Shown here: piece by piece, positions 36,252-45,742 of the stretch | Position numbering within the stretch: the stretch's first letter is position 1 | How the letters are laid out: each line of letters starts with the position of its first letter | Source of the DNA: JACVRW01 sp963846505 | GTDB lineage: Bacteria; Actinomycetota; Thermoleophilia; Solirubrobacterales; Thermoleophilaceae | Direction: 5' to 3' | Assembly: GCA_963846505.1 (NCBI GenBank) | Contig: CAWJWD010000001.1 | Location: 558,001 to 622,000, forward strand | Length of the DNA stretch: 64,000 nucleotides | Program-made: the position numbers and the translations under genes | Notes under the pieces: generated by a model | The model's input: the letters and a program-made list of their open reading frames with translations, nothing else | What the model was told of the DNA's origin: nothing | Databases searched by the model: none

Positions 36252-37280
36252 CTAGGCGCGCTGGGCCGCGCGCAGAAGACCGCGCACGTTCAAGCAGCTC
36301 CGCCACCTGCACCGCGTTCAGCGCGGCGCCCTTGCGCAGGTTGTCGCCCACGATCCAGAGGTTGAGGCAGTGGTCGTGGGAGGGGTCGCGGCGGATGCGG
36401 CCGACGAGCACGTCGTCCTGACCGGCGGCGTCGAGCGCGAGCGGGTAGAGGCCGTCAGCGGGATTGTCGACGACCGTCACGCCGGGCGCGGAGGACAGCA
36501 GCTGGCGGCACTCCTCGGGCGAGAGCGGCTCGCGCGTCTGGACGTTGGCCGACACCGAGTGACCGGTGTAGACCGGGACGCGGGCGCAGGTCGCCGAGAC
36601 GCCGATGTCGTCGCGGCCGAAGATCTTGCACGTCTCGCGCATGCACTTGCGCTCTTCGGTCGTGTAGTCGTCGCCGTCCTTGAAGCTCTCCACCTGCGGC
36701 AGCACGTTGAACGCGATCTGGTGCGGATAGACGGCTGGGCGCCGGCAGCTCCTGCGCCTCGACGACGGCCTGCGCCTGGCTGTGCAGCTCGTCGACGGCC
36801 TTCTGGCCGGTGCCCGAGACGGCCTGGTAGCTCGACATCACGAGCCGCTCGATGCCGGCGGCGTCGAGGATCGGCTTGAGCGCGACGACGGTCTGCATCG
36901 TCGTGCAGTTGGGGTTGGCGACGATGCCGCGGTGGCCGTCGAGCGCCTCGGGGTTGACCTCGGAGACGACCAGCGGCACGTGATCGAACATGCGCCAGTG
37001 CGAGGAGTTGTCGACCACGACCGCGCCCGCCTCGGCGAAGCGCGGCGCCCAGGCTCGCGCTGGTAGCACGAGCCGGCGGAGAACAGCGCCAGGTCGAAGC
37101 CCTGGATCGACTCGTCGTCGAGCGCCTGGACGGTGAGGTCGACGTCGCCGTAGTCGATCGTGCGCCCGGCCGAGCGCTCGGAGGCGAACGGCACCACCTC
37201 GTCGGCGGGGAAGCTGCGCTCGCGCATGACGCCGAGCATCGTGGAGCCGACGGCGCCGGTGGCGCCGACGACGGCGACCC

Positions 37281-37284
<4 letters not shown>
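36252..37284 (-). CDS. asd: Aspartate-semialdehyde dehydrogenase, frameshifted
   Basis: Reduces aspartyl phosphate to the semialdehyde on the way to lysine, threonine and methionine. The GTG at 37284 gives VRVAVVGATGAVGSTMLGVM. After an indel near 37058 come AGAVVVDNSSHWRMFDHVPL and the active-site Cys in GIVANPNCTTMQTVVALKPI. After another near 36737 come YPHQIAFNVLPQVE-type text and VPVYTGHSVSANVQTREPLS (active-site His region), then VRGLLRAAQRA and a stop at 36252-36254. Three indels in total. GTGA overlap with lysC. Confidence 0.9.
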
Positions 37285-38574
<1,290 letters not shown>

Positions 38575-38601
38575 GACGGCGAAAGATAGCCTCCGCACGC
38601 C

Positions 38602-39738
38602 GTGAGTCCGGGAAGACGTCGAATCGCGCTGGTCCTGGCGACGTTCGCGGTCGTGGCGGGACTGGTCGTGGCGTCGGTCGTCGGGGGCGACGACTCCGCT
38701 CCCACCAGCTCGCTGCCGACCGCCGGCGTCGCCGACGGACCGCGGCTGGCCGGGCCCTGCGAGGCGCCGGTCACGCGCGCCGCACGGGTCGCATGCGGCC
38801 TGACGCTCGAGGCCAAGGTCGCGCAGCTGCTGCTGCTCGGCCAGGCGCCGGCCGGCGAGCTGCGCCGCCTCGGCGTCGGCGGCGTGGTGATCGGCGCGTC
38901 CTCGGCGGCCGGTCTCGCCGCCTCGCCACCGCCCGCCCGCGGCCGCCTGGCGCCATGGGTGCTGGCCGTGCAGGAGGGCGGCGAGCGCAACGCGCTCGCC
39001 GGCCTGCCGCCGGTCGCGTCGCCCGCCGACCTGCCGAGCGCCCGCGCCGCCGCGTCCGAGGCGCGCGCCTCGGCGCGCTCGTTGCACGGCGCCGGCGTGG
39101 ACGGCGTGCTCGGCCCGGTCGTCGACGTCGGCGTCGAGGCCGGCAACGCGCTCGGGACGCGGGTCTACTCCGACGATCCCGACGAGGTGTCCGCCTACGC
39201 CGAGCAGGTGGTGCGCGCCTACCGTCGCGAACGCAGCTTCAGCGCCGTCGAGCACTTCCCCGGCCTTGGCACCGCCGACGCGCTGACGACCGACGGACCG
39301 GCGAGCGTCGGCCTGACCCTGCGCGAGCTGCGCGAGCGCGACCTGGGTCCGTTCGACGCGGCGATCGCGGCCGGCGTGCCCGCCGTGGTGGTCGGCCACG
39401 GCCTCTACGAGCTGACCGGCTTCGTCACGCCCGCCTCGCTGTCGAGCTCCGTCGTGACGAAGCTGCTCCGCGAGCAGCTCGGCTTTCGCGGCGTCGCGAT
39501 CACCGCCGACCTCGCCGAGCCGGCCGTCTCGCTGACGACGCCGGCGCCGAAGGCCGCCGTCCAGGCCTTGCGCGCCGGGGCGGACCTCGTCTACTTCTCC
39601 GGGCCGCCGGCGGTGCAGCAGGCCACGTTCGACGCGCTGCTGAAGGCCGTGCGGACGAAGCGGATCAGCCGGGAACGGCTCGACGAAGCGGTGCTGCGCG
39701 ACGTGGCGGCCAAGCGGGACTACGGCCTGCTGCGCTGA
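38602..39738 (+). CDS. Glycoside hydrolase family 3 N-terminal-like secreted protein
   Basis: A 378-aa protein with an N-terminal signal/anchor (RRRIALVLATFAVVAGLVVA) and a TIM-barrel like NagZ. It includes LEAKVAQLLLLGQAPAGELR, VGGVVIG, YSDDPDEVSAYAEQVVRAYR, AVEHFPGLGTADALTTDGPA and GFRGVAITADLAEPAVSL. NagZ-type enzymes use a KHFPG-x(n)-DSH loop and an SDDL nucleophile motif. Here the Lys is Glu, the DSH dyad is TTDG, and SDDL is TADL. Residual hydrolase activity is therefore uncertain; it may be a pseudo-enzyme acting in cell-wall turnover. Confidence 0.8.
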   Translation: MSPGRRRIALVLATFAVVAGLVVASVVGGDDSAPTSSLPTAGVADGPRLAGPCEAPVTRAARVACGLTLEAKVAQLLLLGQAPAGELRRLGVGGVVIGASSAAGLAASPPPARGRLAPWVLAVQEGGERNALAGLPPVASPADLPSARAAASEARASARSLHGAGVDGVLGPVVDVGVEAGNALGTRVYSDDPDEVSAYAEQVVRAYRRERSFSAVEHFPGLGTADALTTDGPASVGLTLRELRERDLGPFDAAIAAGVPAVVVGHGLYELTGFVTPASLSSSVVTKLLREQLGFRGVAITADLAEPAVSLTTPAPKAAVQALRAGADLVYFSGPPAVQQATFDALLKAVRTKRISRERLDEAVLRDVAAKRDYGLLR

Positions 39739-39747
39739 CGCCGGCCG

Positions 39748-41760
39748 TCAGGCGGGCTGCTCGGCCGCCGGCTCCAGCTCCACGCGGTTGTCGTTGAACG
39801 TCGGCGCCGGCGGGGTCTCGGCCGTCAGCAGTTGCGACGTCGTCGCCTGGGGGCTGCGACCGCCGGCGTAGTCGCGGTTCCACCAGCCCATCGGCGCGAC
39901 GAGCACGCCGGGACGGGCGTCGTCGGAGACGCGGGCGACGCAGCGGAAGTCGCCGCGGTCGTTGAAGACCCGGACGAACGCGCCGTCCGCGACCCCGCGT
40001 GCGGCGGCGTCGGTCGGGCTCAGCACCACCTCGGGGTGTGGCTGGGCCGCGTGCTGGCGCTGCTGGTTGGCGAAGGTGGAGTTGAGGAAGAGGTGCGTCT
40101 TGGGCGTGATCAGCGCGAGCGGGAAGCGCTCGGCCAGCCCGGCGTCGGCGACCTCGGCCGGCGGTCGATAGTCGGCGTGCAGCGCGACCTTGCCGCTGGC
40201 GGTGCCGAAGCCGCCCTCGGCGTGCGGGGTGGGACCCTGGCCGAGGTCGACCTTCTGCCAGCCGCGCTCGCGCAGCGCGTCCATGCCGGTGCCCTCGAGC
40301 AGCTGGGCCATCAGCTGCTCGTCCGAGTCGGCGAAGCAGGGATCGTCGAGGCCCAGGCGAGCGGCGAGCAGGCGGAAGGTCTCGGTCACCGCCTTGGCGT
40401 CGCCGCGCGGCGCGATCGCCGGCTCGTTCCAGGTCACGTAGTGGTGGCCCCAGGAGAAGACGACGTCGAGGTGCTCCAGCTGGGTGGTGGCGGGCAGCAC
40501 CACGTCGGCGTGGGCCGCGGTGTCGGTCATGAACTGCTCCAGCACGACCGAGAACAGGTCCTCGCGCCGCAGACCGGCCAACACGCGCTCTTGGTCGGGT
40601 GCGATCGCGGCGGGGTTGGAGCTCCAGCAGACGAACGCCTTGATCGGCGGGGCGAGCGTCGGATCGGTCAGCGTCTCCCCCAGCCGCGCCATGTTGATCG
40701 TGCGCACCGGCGCCGGACGCAGGTCCTCGCGCATCAGCGCGTAGGAGCTGACGGCCGCGGCCGTCGCGGTCGGGATGTACGAGCAGCCGCCGCCGCGGTC
40801 GCGCCAGGCGCCGGTCAGCGCCGGCAGCGAGGCGATCGTCGAGTAGGCGGCGGGCGCGCCGAGGTGGCGCTGGGCGCCGACGCCGAGCCGTAGCAGCGCC
40901 GGTCTGGTGCTCGCGAACGCGCGTCCCACCCGCTCGATCTGCTCGACCGGCACGCCGCAGAGCTCGGCACAGCGCTCCAGCGGATGCTCGGCGAGCGTCG
41001 CGAGCAGCTCATCGTAGCCTTCGGCATGGGCGCGACAGAAGTCGTCGTCCTGCAGGCCCGCGTCGACGATCGCGCGCATCATCCCGATCGCGAGTGCGGC
41101 GTCGGTGCCCGGCAACGGCCGCAGGTGCTCGTCCGCGACGCGCGCGGTGCGACTGCGGAAGGGGTCGACCACCACCAGCCTCGCCCCGGCTGCGCGGGCG
41201 TCGAGCAGCTTGCGCCAGAGGTGCGGCGCGGTCGACATCGGATTCCAGCCCCAGACGAGCAGGTAGCGCGCGTGCGGCCACTCCTCGGGATCGACCTCCG
41301 GCGAGATCCCGTGCGCGGCCGAGACCCCGACCATGCCCGCCGTGGCGCAGATCGTGCGCTCCAGCGCCGTGGCGCCGATGGCGTTGAGCACGCGCGCGCT
41401 CATCGTGTTGCCTTGCAGCAGGCCCTGGGTGCCCATGTAGCTGTAGGGCAGGATCGACTCGCCGCCGTGCTCGTCGCGCGCCCGGGCGAGGCCGTCGGCG
41501 ACGAGCTCGAGCGCCTCGTCCCAGCTCGCCTGGCGGAACTCGCCGGCGCCCTTCGGCCCCGTGCGCACCAGCGGCGTCAGCAGACGGTCGTCGGCGTATA
41601 CGCGATCGAGGTAGTTCGAGACCTTGCCGCAGAGGAAGCCGGCGGTGATCGGATGCTCCGGATCGCCGGCGACCGCCGTCGCCCGGCCGTCCTCGACGGT
41701 CACGTGCATCGCGCAGGTGTCCGGACAGTCGTGCGGACAGGCAGCGCGCACCAGGGCCAT
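39748..41760 (-). CDS. Molybdopterin-dependent oxidoreductase (DMSO reductase superfamily)
   Basis: A 670-aa soluble protein. N-terminal cysteines for a [4Fe-4S] cluster are in AACPHDCPDTCAM and GFLCGKVS. The Mo-bis-MGD cofactor regions include GEFRQASWDEALELVADGLA, LLVWGWNPMSTAPHLW, ARLVVVDPFRSRTARVADEH, FVCWSSNPAAIAPDQERVLA, HADVVLPATTQLEHLDVVFS and the C-terminal LSPTDAAARGVADGAFVRVF. It has no Tat signal, so it acts in the cytosol. Substrate unknown; related proteins are annotated as formate dehydrogenase-like or biotin-sulfoxide reductase-like. A standalone gene convergent with the GH3-like gene. Confidence 0.88.
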   Translation of the reverse strand: MALVRAACPHDCPDTCAMHVTVEDGRATAVAGDPEHPITAGFLCGKVSNYLDRVYADDRLLTPLVRTGPKGAGEFRQASWDEALELVADGLARARDEHGGESILPYSYMGTQGLLQGNTMSARVLNAIGATALERTICATAGMVGVSAAHGISPEVDPEEWPHARYLLVWGWNPMSTAPHLWRKLLDARAAGARLVVVDPFRSRTARVADEHLRPLPGTDAALAIGMMRAIVDAGLQDDDFCRAHAEGYDELLATLAEHPLERCAELCGVPVEQIERVGRAFASTRPALLRLGVGAQRHLGAPAAYSTIASLPALTGAWRDRGGGCSYIPTATAAAVSSYALMREDLRPAPVRTINMARLGETLTDPTLAPPIKAFVCWSSNPAAIAPDQERVLAGLRREDLFSVVLEQFMTDTAAHADVVLPATTQLEHLDVVFSWGHHYVTWNEPAIAPRGDAKAVTETFRLLAARLGLDDPCFADSDEQLMAQLLEGTGMDALRERGWQKVDLGQGPTPHAEGGFGTASGKVALHADYRPPAEVADAGLAERFPLALITPKTHLFLNSTFANQQRQHAAQPHPEVVLSPTDAAARGVADGAFVRVFNDRGDFRCVARVSDDARPGVLVAPMGWWNRDYAGGRSPQATTSQLLTAETPPAPTFNDNRVELEPAAEQPA

Positions 41761-41794
41761 GGGTCGATGCTACGCCGTCAGCCCGCTGCGCGGG

Positions 41795-42415
41795 TCAGAG
41801 TGCCTGACGGCCCCTGAACGCTCGACCGAGCGTGATCTCGTCGGCGTATTCCAGGTCCGAGCCGACCGGCAGGCCGCTGGCGAGCCGCGTGACGACCATC
41901 TGCGGCGCGCGCTCGCGCAGCGCGTCGGCGAGGTAGAGCGCGGTGGCCTCGCCGGTGGTGGTCGCGTTGGTGGCGATCACGACCTCGCGGATGTCCGCCC
42001 CACCCTCGACGCGAGACAGCAGCTGGGCGATGTGCAGGTCCTCGGGATCGACGCCGTCGATCGGCGACAGCGCGCCGCCGAGCACGTGGTAGCGGCCGTG
42101 GAACTCGCCCGAGCGCTCGATCGGGATCACGTCGCTGGGCTGCTCGACGACGCAGATCACGCTCGCCTCGCGACGCTCGTCCTGGCAGATGCGGCAGGTC
42201 GCCTCGGTGGCGAGGTTGAAGCAGACCTCGCAGCGCCCGACCTTCTCCTTGACCTCGCGGATCGCGGTCGCGAGCGCCAGCGCCTCCTCGTCGGAGACGC
42301 TGAGCAGGTGGAACGCGAGCCGCTGCGCGGTGCGCTGGCCGATGCCGGGCAGCCGCGCGAGCTCGGTGATGAGCTGGTTGACCGGTGCTGCGAACAGGCC
42401 GACGAGAGTAGCCAC
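41795..42415 (-). CDS. recR: Recombination mediator RecR
   Basis: A 206-aa protein of the RecFOR pathway that loads RecA at gaps. Visible are the N-terminal HhH (LITELARLPGIGQRTAQRLA), the C4 zinc finger (CEVCFNLATEATCRICQD), the Toprim domain (VICVVEQPSDVIPIERSGEF, YHVLGGALSPIDGVDPEDL) and the Walker-like VVIATNATTTGEATALYLAD. Normally adjacent to ybaB and dnaX; here 1.2 kb containing two endolysin genes in opposite orientation separates them. Confidence 0.95.
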   Translation of the reverse strand: MATLVGLFAAPVNQLITELARLPGIGQRTAQRLAFHLLSVSDEEALALATAIREVKEKVGRCEVCFNLATEATCRICQDERREASVICVVEQPSDVIPIERSGEFHGRYHVLGGALSPIDGVDPEDLHIAQLLSRVEGGADIREVVIATNATTTGEATALYLADALRERAPQMVVTRLASGLPVGSDLEYADEITLGRAFRGRQAL

Positions 42416-42461
42416 GCACGCGGTCGCGTCGCCAAACCGCGGTGCGAGCGAAGCGCGTAGT

Positions 42462-42555
42462 CGACTTTGGACTAAATAAGGCTGAATATTTGATCTCTCT
42501 ATATTTATTTGTATTGATTGCTTAACCTATCTCTCCTGGCCCCGAGCAGAAGGAG
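42462..42555 (+). promoter_or_regulatory. AT-rich promoter region and SD of the endolysin genes
   Basis: Positions 42462-42533 are strikingly AT-rich (TATATTTATTTGTATTGA) in a window otherwise around 70 percent GC. Candidate promoter elements are TTGATC with TATTGA 16 nt later. AGAAGGAG (42548-42555) lies 8 nt before the ATG at 42564 and is the best SD of the region. Base composition suggests horizontally acquired DNA. Confidence 0.5.
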
Positions 42556-42563
42556 CGACATCG

Positions 42564-43181
42564 ATGGCTGTGCGCTATGTCCCGATCGACGGCGAGGTCG
42601 TCTCGGCAGAGTGGCATGCGGTCTTGGCTGACATGCGCGCCGACGGCGTGTGGTTCAACGTCAACGAGGGCAAGCGGACGATGGAGCGCCAGTGGCACTT
42701 CTGGAACCTCTTCAAGCACCAGAACGGCAACGTCGCGGCCTACCCGTCGCCCACTGCCCCTCACATCCGCGAGGGCCAGATCGACCATGCGATCGACTTC
42801 GACAACGACGCGGGCGTCTTCGCCTGGCTGACGGCGCACGGCCTGGAACCGGCGCGGACCGTCAGCTCTGAGAGCTGGCACATCGAGTGCCCTGCGCGGG
42901 CCCTGAGTGCCTATGCCGCTACACACGGGCCGAACGCACAGGCCAAGATCCTCCAGCCGCTCGGGAGAGCCCAACGCCAAGCCGCGGCGCGGCTGCTCTA
43001 CCACCGCCGCCAAGCGATCGCCGAGGCCATGACCGGCAAGGGCCCCAGATACCGCAGAGCGGTCGCCTGGCGCAGGTTCTGGCACCGGCGCGCCGAGCTG
43101 CTGCGGAGTCGAGCAAGAGGCGAGCGCGCAGCAATCCTGGAACGGGTGCTGAAGGACAAGGACGGGTGGATCGATGCTTAG
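42564..43181 (+). CDS. Phage-type M15/VanY-like peptidoglycan peptidase
   Basis: A 205-aa protein. Residues 25-110 resemble the VanY/L-Ala-D-Glu zinc peptidase fold of phage endolysins: GVWFNVNEGKRTMERQWHFW, then APHIREGQIDHAIDFDN (possible ligands H67 and D78) and SSESWHIECP (H106). Many VanY proteins show an SxHxxGxAxD and ExWHxE pattern; the second matches well, the first loosely. Residues 125-205 are basic and helical, perhaps a cell-wall binding or regulatory tail. No signal peptide. Overlaps the lysozyme gene by 8 nt, as in a lysis cassette. Confidence 0.72.
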   Translation: MAVRYVPIDGEVVSAEWHAVLADMRADGVWFNVNEGKRTMERQWHFWNLFKHQNGNVAAYPSPTAPHIREGQIDHAIDFDNDAGVFAWLTAHGLEPARTVSSESWHIECPARALSAYAATHGPNAQAKILQPLGRAQRQAAARLLYHRRQAIAEAMTGKGPRYRRAVAWRRFWHRRAELLRSRARGERAAILERVLKDKDGWIDA

Positions 43182-43632
43182 ACCAAGCAGGCGCGGCGCC
43201 GAGCTGATCGCGAGCTTCGAGGGTTTCGTTCCCCATCCCTATCGGGACGCCGTCGGGGTGTGGACGATCGGCTACGGCCACACGAGCGGCGTCGGCCCCA
43301 ACACCCCACCCGTCACCAAGGCCAAGGCGCTCGAGCTGTTGATGTCGGACGCGTCCGGCGCGGCGGACGTGGTGCGCAAGCACGTCCGCGTCCCCGTCAA
43401 CCAGGCCGAGTTCGATGCGCTCGTCTCGTTGACGTTCAACATCGGCGCCGGCGCCTTCGCGTCCTCGACCGTGCTCCGCGAGCTGAACGCCCATCATCGC
43501 TTCCGGGCCGGAGCTGCCTTCCTGCTCTGGGTCAAGGGCGGCGGGATCACGCTGCCCGGGCTCGTTCGCCGCCGCATCGCCGAGCGCAAGCTGTTCCGTC
43601 GCACGTCGGGACCGCGCATCCTGCCGGCCTGA
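43174..43632 (+). CDS. Phage-type lysozyme (GH24, T4 lysozyme-like)
   Basis: A 152-aa muramidase. RGAELIASFEGFVPHPYRDA and GVWTIGYGHTSGV give the catalytic triad E16-D25-T31 with the same spacing as E11-D20-T26 of T4 lysozyme. FDALVSLTFNIGAGAFASST and GLVRRRIAERKLF are standard endolysin motifs. It has no signal peptide, so release would need a holin or another export route; no holin gene is visible. The ATG lies inside the last codons of the M15-like gene. Followed by the convergent ybaB stop after 22 bp. Confidence 0.88.
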   Translation: MLRPSRRGAELIASFEGFVPHPYRDAVGVWTIGYGHTSGVGPNTPPVTKAKALELLMSDASGAADVVRKHVRVPVNQAEFDALVSLTFNIGAGAFASSTVLRELNAHHRFRAGAAFLLWVKGGGITLPGLVRRRIAERKLFRRTSGPRILPA

Positions 43633-43654
43633 GCAAGCCCGCTCGGCCTGCCGG

Positions 43655-43999
43655 CTAGAAGCCCGGCAGCCCCAGGCCGCCCAGACCGCCGGCGCCGCCG
43701 AGTCCGCCGGTGGCCGCGCCCATCTTGGTGGCGGCGACTTCCTGCGCGGCGCGCAGGCCCTCGTTGACGGCCGCCTGGACCATGTCCTGCAGCAGCTCGA
43801 CGTCCTCGGGATCGACCGCCTCGGGATCGATCGTCAGCTCCTTGAGCTCGAGCTCGCCGCTGACCTTGACGTTCACCATGCCGCCGCCGGCGCTCGCCTC
43901 GACGATCTCGTTCTTGAGCTCCTCCTGCGCCTTGGCCATCTCGGCCTGCATCTGCTGGACCTGGCGCATCATCTGGTTCAGGTTGGGCTGCTTGGGCAT
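43655..43999 (-). CDS. YbaB/EbfC nucleoid-associated DNA-binding protein
   Basis: A 114-aa protein starting MPKQPNLNQMMRQVQQMQAE at 43999. It has the alpha-helical tweezer arms (MAKAQEELKNEIVEASAGGG), the core MVNVKVSGELELKELTIDPE and a Gly-rich C-terminus (GGLGGAGGLGGLGLPGF). YbaB dimers bind DNA and often affect repair with RecR. It follows dnaX by 8 bp on the same strand, the usual order. Confidence 0.93.
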   Translation of the reverse strand: MPKQPNLNQMMRQVQQMQAEMAKAQEELKNEIVEASAGGGMVNVKVSGELELKELTIDPEAVDPEDVELLQDMVQAAVNEGLRAAQEVAATKMGAATGGLGGAGGLGGLGLPGF

Positions 44000-44007
44000 G
44001 GCGGTGG

Positions 44008-45690
44008 CTACTCCTTGGACTCGGGCTCGTCGTCGAAGACCTCTTCGGCGGCCAACTCGCTCTTGAGGCGCTCGATCAGCTCTTCCTCGCTGAGCGTCAC
44101 CGGTTCTGTGGCCGTCGCGTCCTCGGTGAGCTCGTAGGCGACGACGACGCCGGGGCCGGCGATGCCGTGCAGCGCCCGCTCGACCAGCTGCCGGCCCTGC
44201 TCGGCCTTCTTCTTGGCGAAGGAGGCGGAGGCCGGGAAGGCGAGCGTCAGCCGGTTGCCCTCGACCGACACCGGCCTGGCGTCGCCCAGTACCGCGCCGA
44301 GCATCCCGTTCTCCTCCCGCACCGCCTCGGCGACCGCGGGCCAGAGCGTGCGCAGCTGGTCGATGTCGAGCACGGGCGTCGGAGTGTTCTGGGGGGCGGC
44401 CTCGGGCGCTGGCTGCGGTTCCGGTTCCGGCTCCGCCACAGCGGGTGCCGCGGCCGCGCCGTTGGCCACGACGGGGGCCGAGGGAGTCCGCTCGGCGACG
44501 GGAGGTTCGGCTGGTGGGGGCGTGGGAGCGACCGGGGCAGGTGCTCCGCCCGCGAGCTGCCCCTCCAGCTGCTCGATCCGAGCCAGCAGTCCCTGCAGCG
44601 ACAGGTCCGCCTGCGGCTGTGCGGACTTCAGCAGCGCCAGCTCGAGCTGGATGCGCGGCTCGGAGCCCTCCTTGACCGCGGCGATGCCGGTGGCGAGGAA
44701 CTCGATCGCGCGCACGATCTCCCCCTGCGGGAAGCGGGCGGCCTGGCTGGCGAGGCGGTCGGTGTGCTCGGCGGTGACCGAGAACGAGTCCGGCACCTCG
44801 CCGAGCGTCTGCACCACGAACAGGTGGCGCAGGTGGGCGGCGAGGTCGCGCATGAACTGGCGGACGTCGCGCCCGGACTCGGACAGCCGCTGCACGCACA
44901 GCAGCGCGTCGCGGGCGCTGTGGTCGGCGAGCGCGTCGGCGGTGTCGAGCACCAGCTCGGCGTCCGCCACGCCGAGGATGTCGAGCACGTCCTCGAGCTT
45001 GACCTCGTTGCCGCCGTAGGTGACGAGCTGCTCGAGCGTGCCGAGCGCGTCGCGGAAGCTGCCGGTCGCGGCGCGGGCGATCATGCCGAGGGCCGGGTCT
45101 GGCACCTCGATGCCCTCCTCGGCGGAGACGCGGCGCAGCACGCCGGCGAGCTGCTCGAGCGACGGGCGATGGAAGTCGAAGCGGTGGCAGCGATCGACGA
45201 TCGTCGCCGGCACCTTGTGCGCCTCGGTCGTCGCGAGCACGAACACGACGTGCGAGGGCGGCTCCTCGAGCGTCTTCAGGAACGCGTTCCAAGCCGCCTG
45301 GGTGAGCATGTGCGCCTCGTCGAGGATGTAGACCCGGTAGCCGCCCTGCATCGGCGCCAGCGCGACGTTCTCGCGCAGCTCGCGGATGTCGTCGACCGAG
45401 TTGTTCGAGGCGGCGTCCATCTCGACCACGTCCAGCGAGGTGCCGGAACGGATCGCCTTGGCGGCGGGGTCGTCGGCGTCGAAGTCCGTGCTCGGACCGC
45501 CCGAGGCGTTCAGCGCGCTGGCGAGCAGCTTCGCCATCGAGGTCTTGCCGGTGCCGCGGGACCCGACGAACAGGTAGGCGTGGTGGACCTTGTCGAGCTC
45601 GATCGCGTTGCGCAGCGTGCGCACGATGTGCTCCTGCCCCACGACCTCGTCGAAGGTGCGGGGCCGGTGGCGGCGGTAGAGCGAGAGCAT
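44008..45690 (-). CDS. dnaX: DNA polymerase III subunit gamma/tau lacking the zinc cysteines
   Basis: The product is about 560 aa, from the ATG at 45690 (MLSLYRRHRPRTFDEVVGQE; an in-frame ATG at 45702 is possible). Clamp-loader AAA+ motifs are FVGSRGTGKTSMAKLLASAL (Walker A), YRVYILDEAHMLTQAAWNAF (Walker B), VVFVLATTEAHKVPATIVDR (sensor 1) and GSFRDALGTLEQL (sensor 2). The usual four-Cys zinc module after the Walker A helix is replaced by NASGGPSTDFDADDPAAKAI. A Pro/Ala/Glu linker separates the C-terminal tau-like part (LAFPASASFAKKKAEQGRQL). Divergent from the HD-GYP gene. Confidence 0.94.
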   Translation of the reverse strand: MLSLYRRHRPRTFDEVVGQEHIVRTLRNAIELDKVHHAYLFVGSRGTGKTSMAKLLASALNASGGPSTDFDADDPAAKAIRSGTSLDVVEMDAASNNSVDDIRELRENVALAPMQGGYRVYILDEAHMLTQAAWNAFLKTLEEPPSHVVFVLATTEAHKVPATIVDRCHRFDFHRPSLEQLAGVLRRVSAEEGIEVPDPALGMIARAATGSFRDALGTLEQLVTYGGNEVKLEDVLDILGVADAELVLDTADALADHSARDALLCVQRLSESGRDVRQFMRDLAAHLRHLFVVQTLGEVPDSFSVTAEHTDRLASQAARFPQGEIVRAIEFLATGIAAVKEGSEPRIQLELALLKSAQPQADLSLQGLLARIEQLEGQLAGGAPAPVAPTPPPAEPPVAERTPSAPVVANGAAAAPAVAEPEPEPQPAPEAAPQNTPTPVLDIDQLRTLWPAVAEAVREENGMLGAVLGDARPVSVEGNRLTLAFPASASFAKKKAEQGRQLVERALHGIAGPGVVVAYELTEDATATEPVTLSEEELIERLKSELAAEEVFDDEPESKE

Positions 45691-45742
45691 CGGCCCGACC
45701 ATGCTAGCTGCGAACGCTCCGGCCGATAACTGAGGGCAAACC

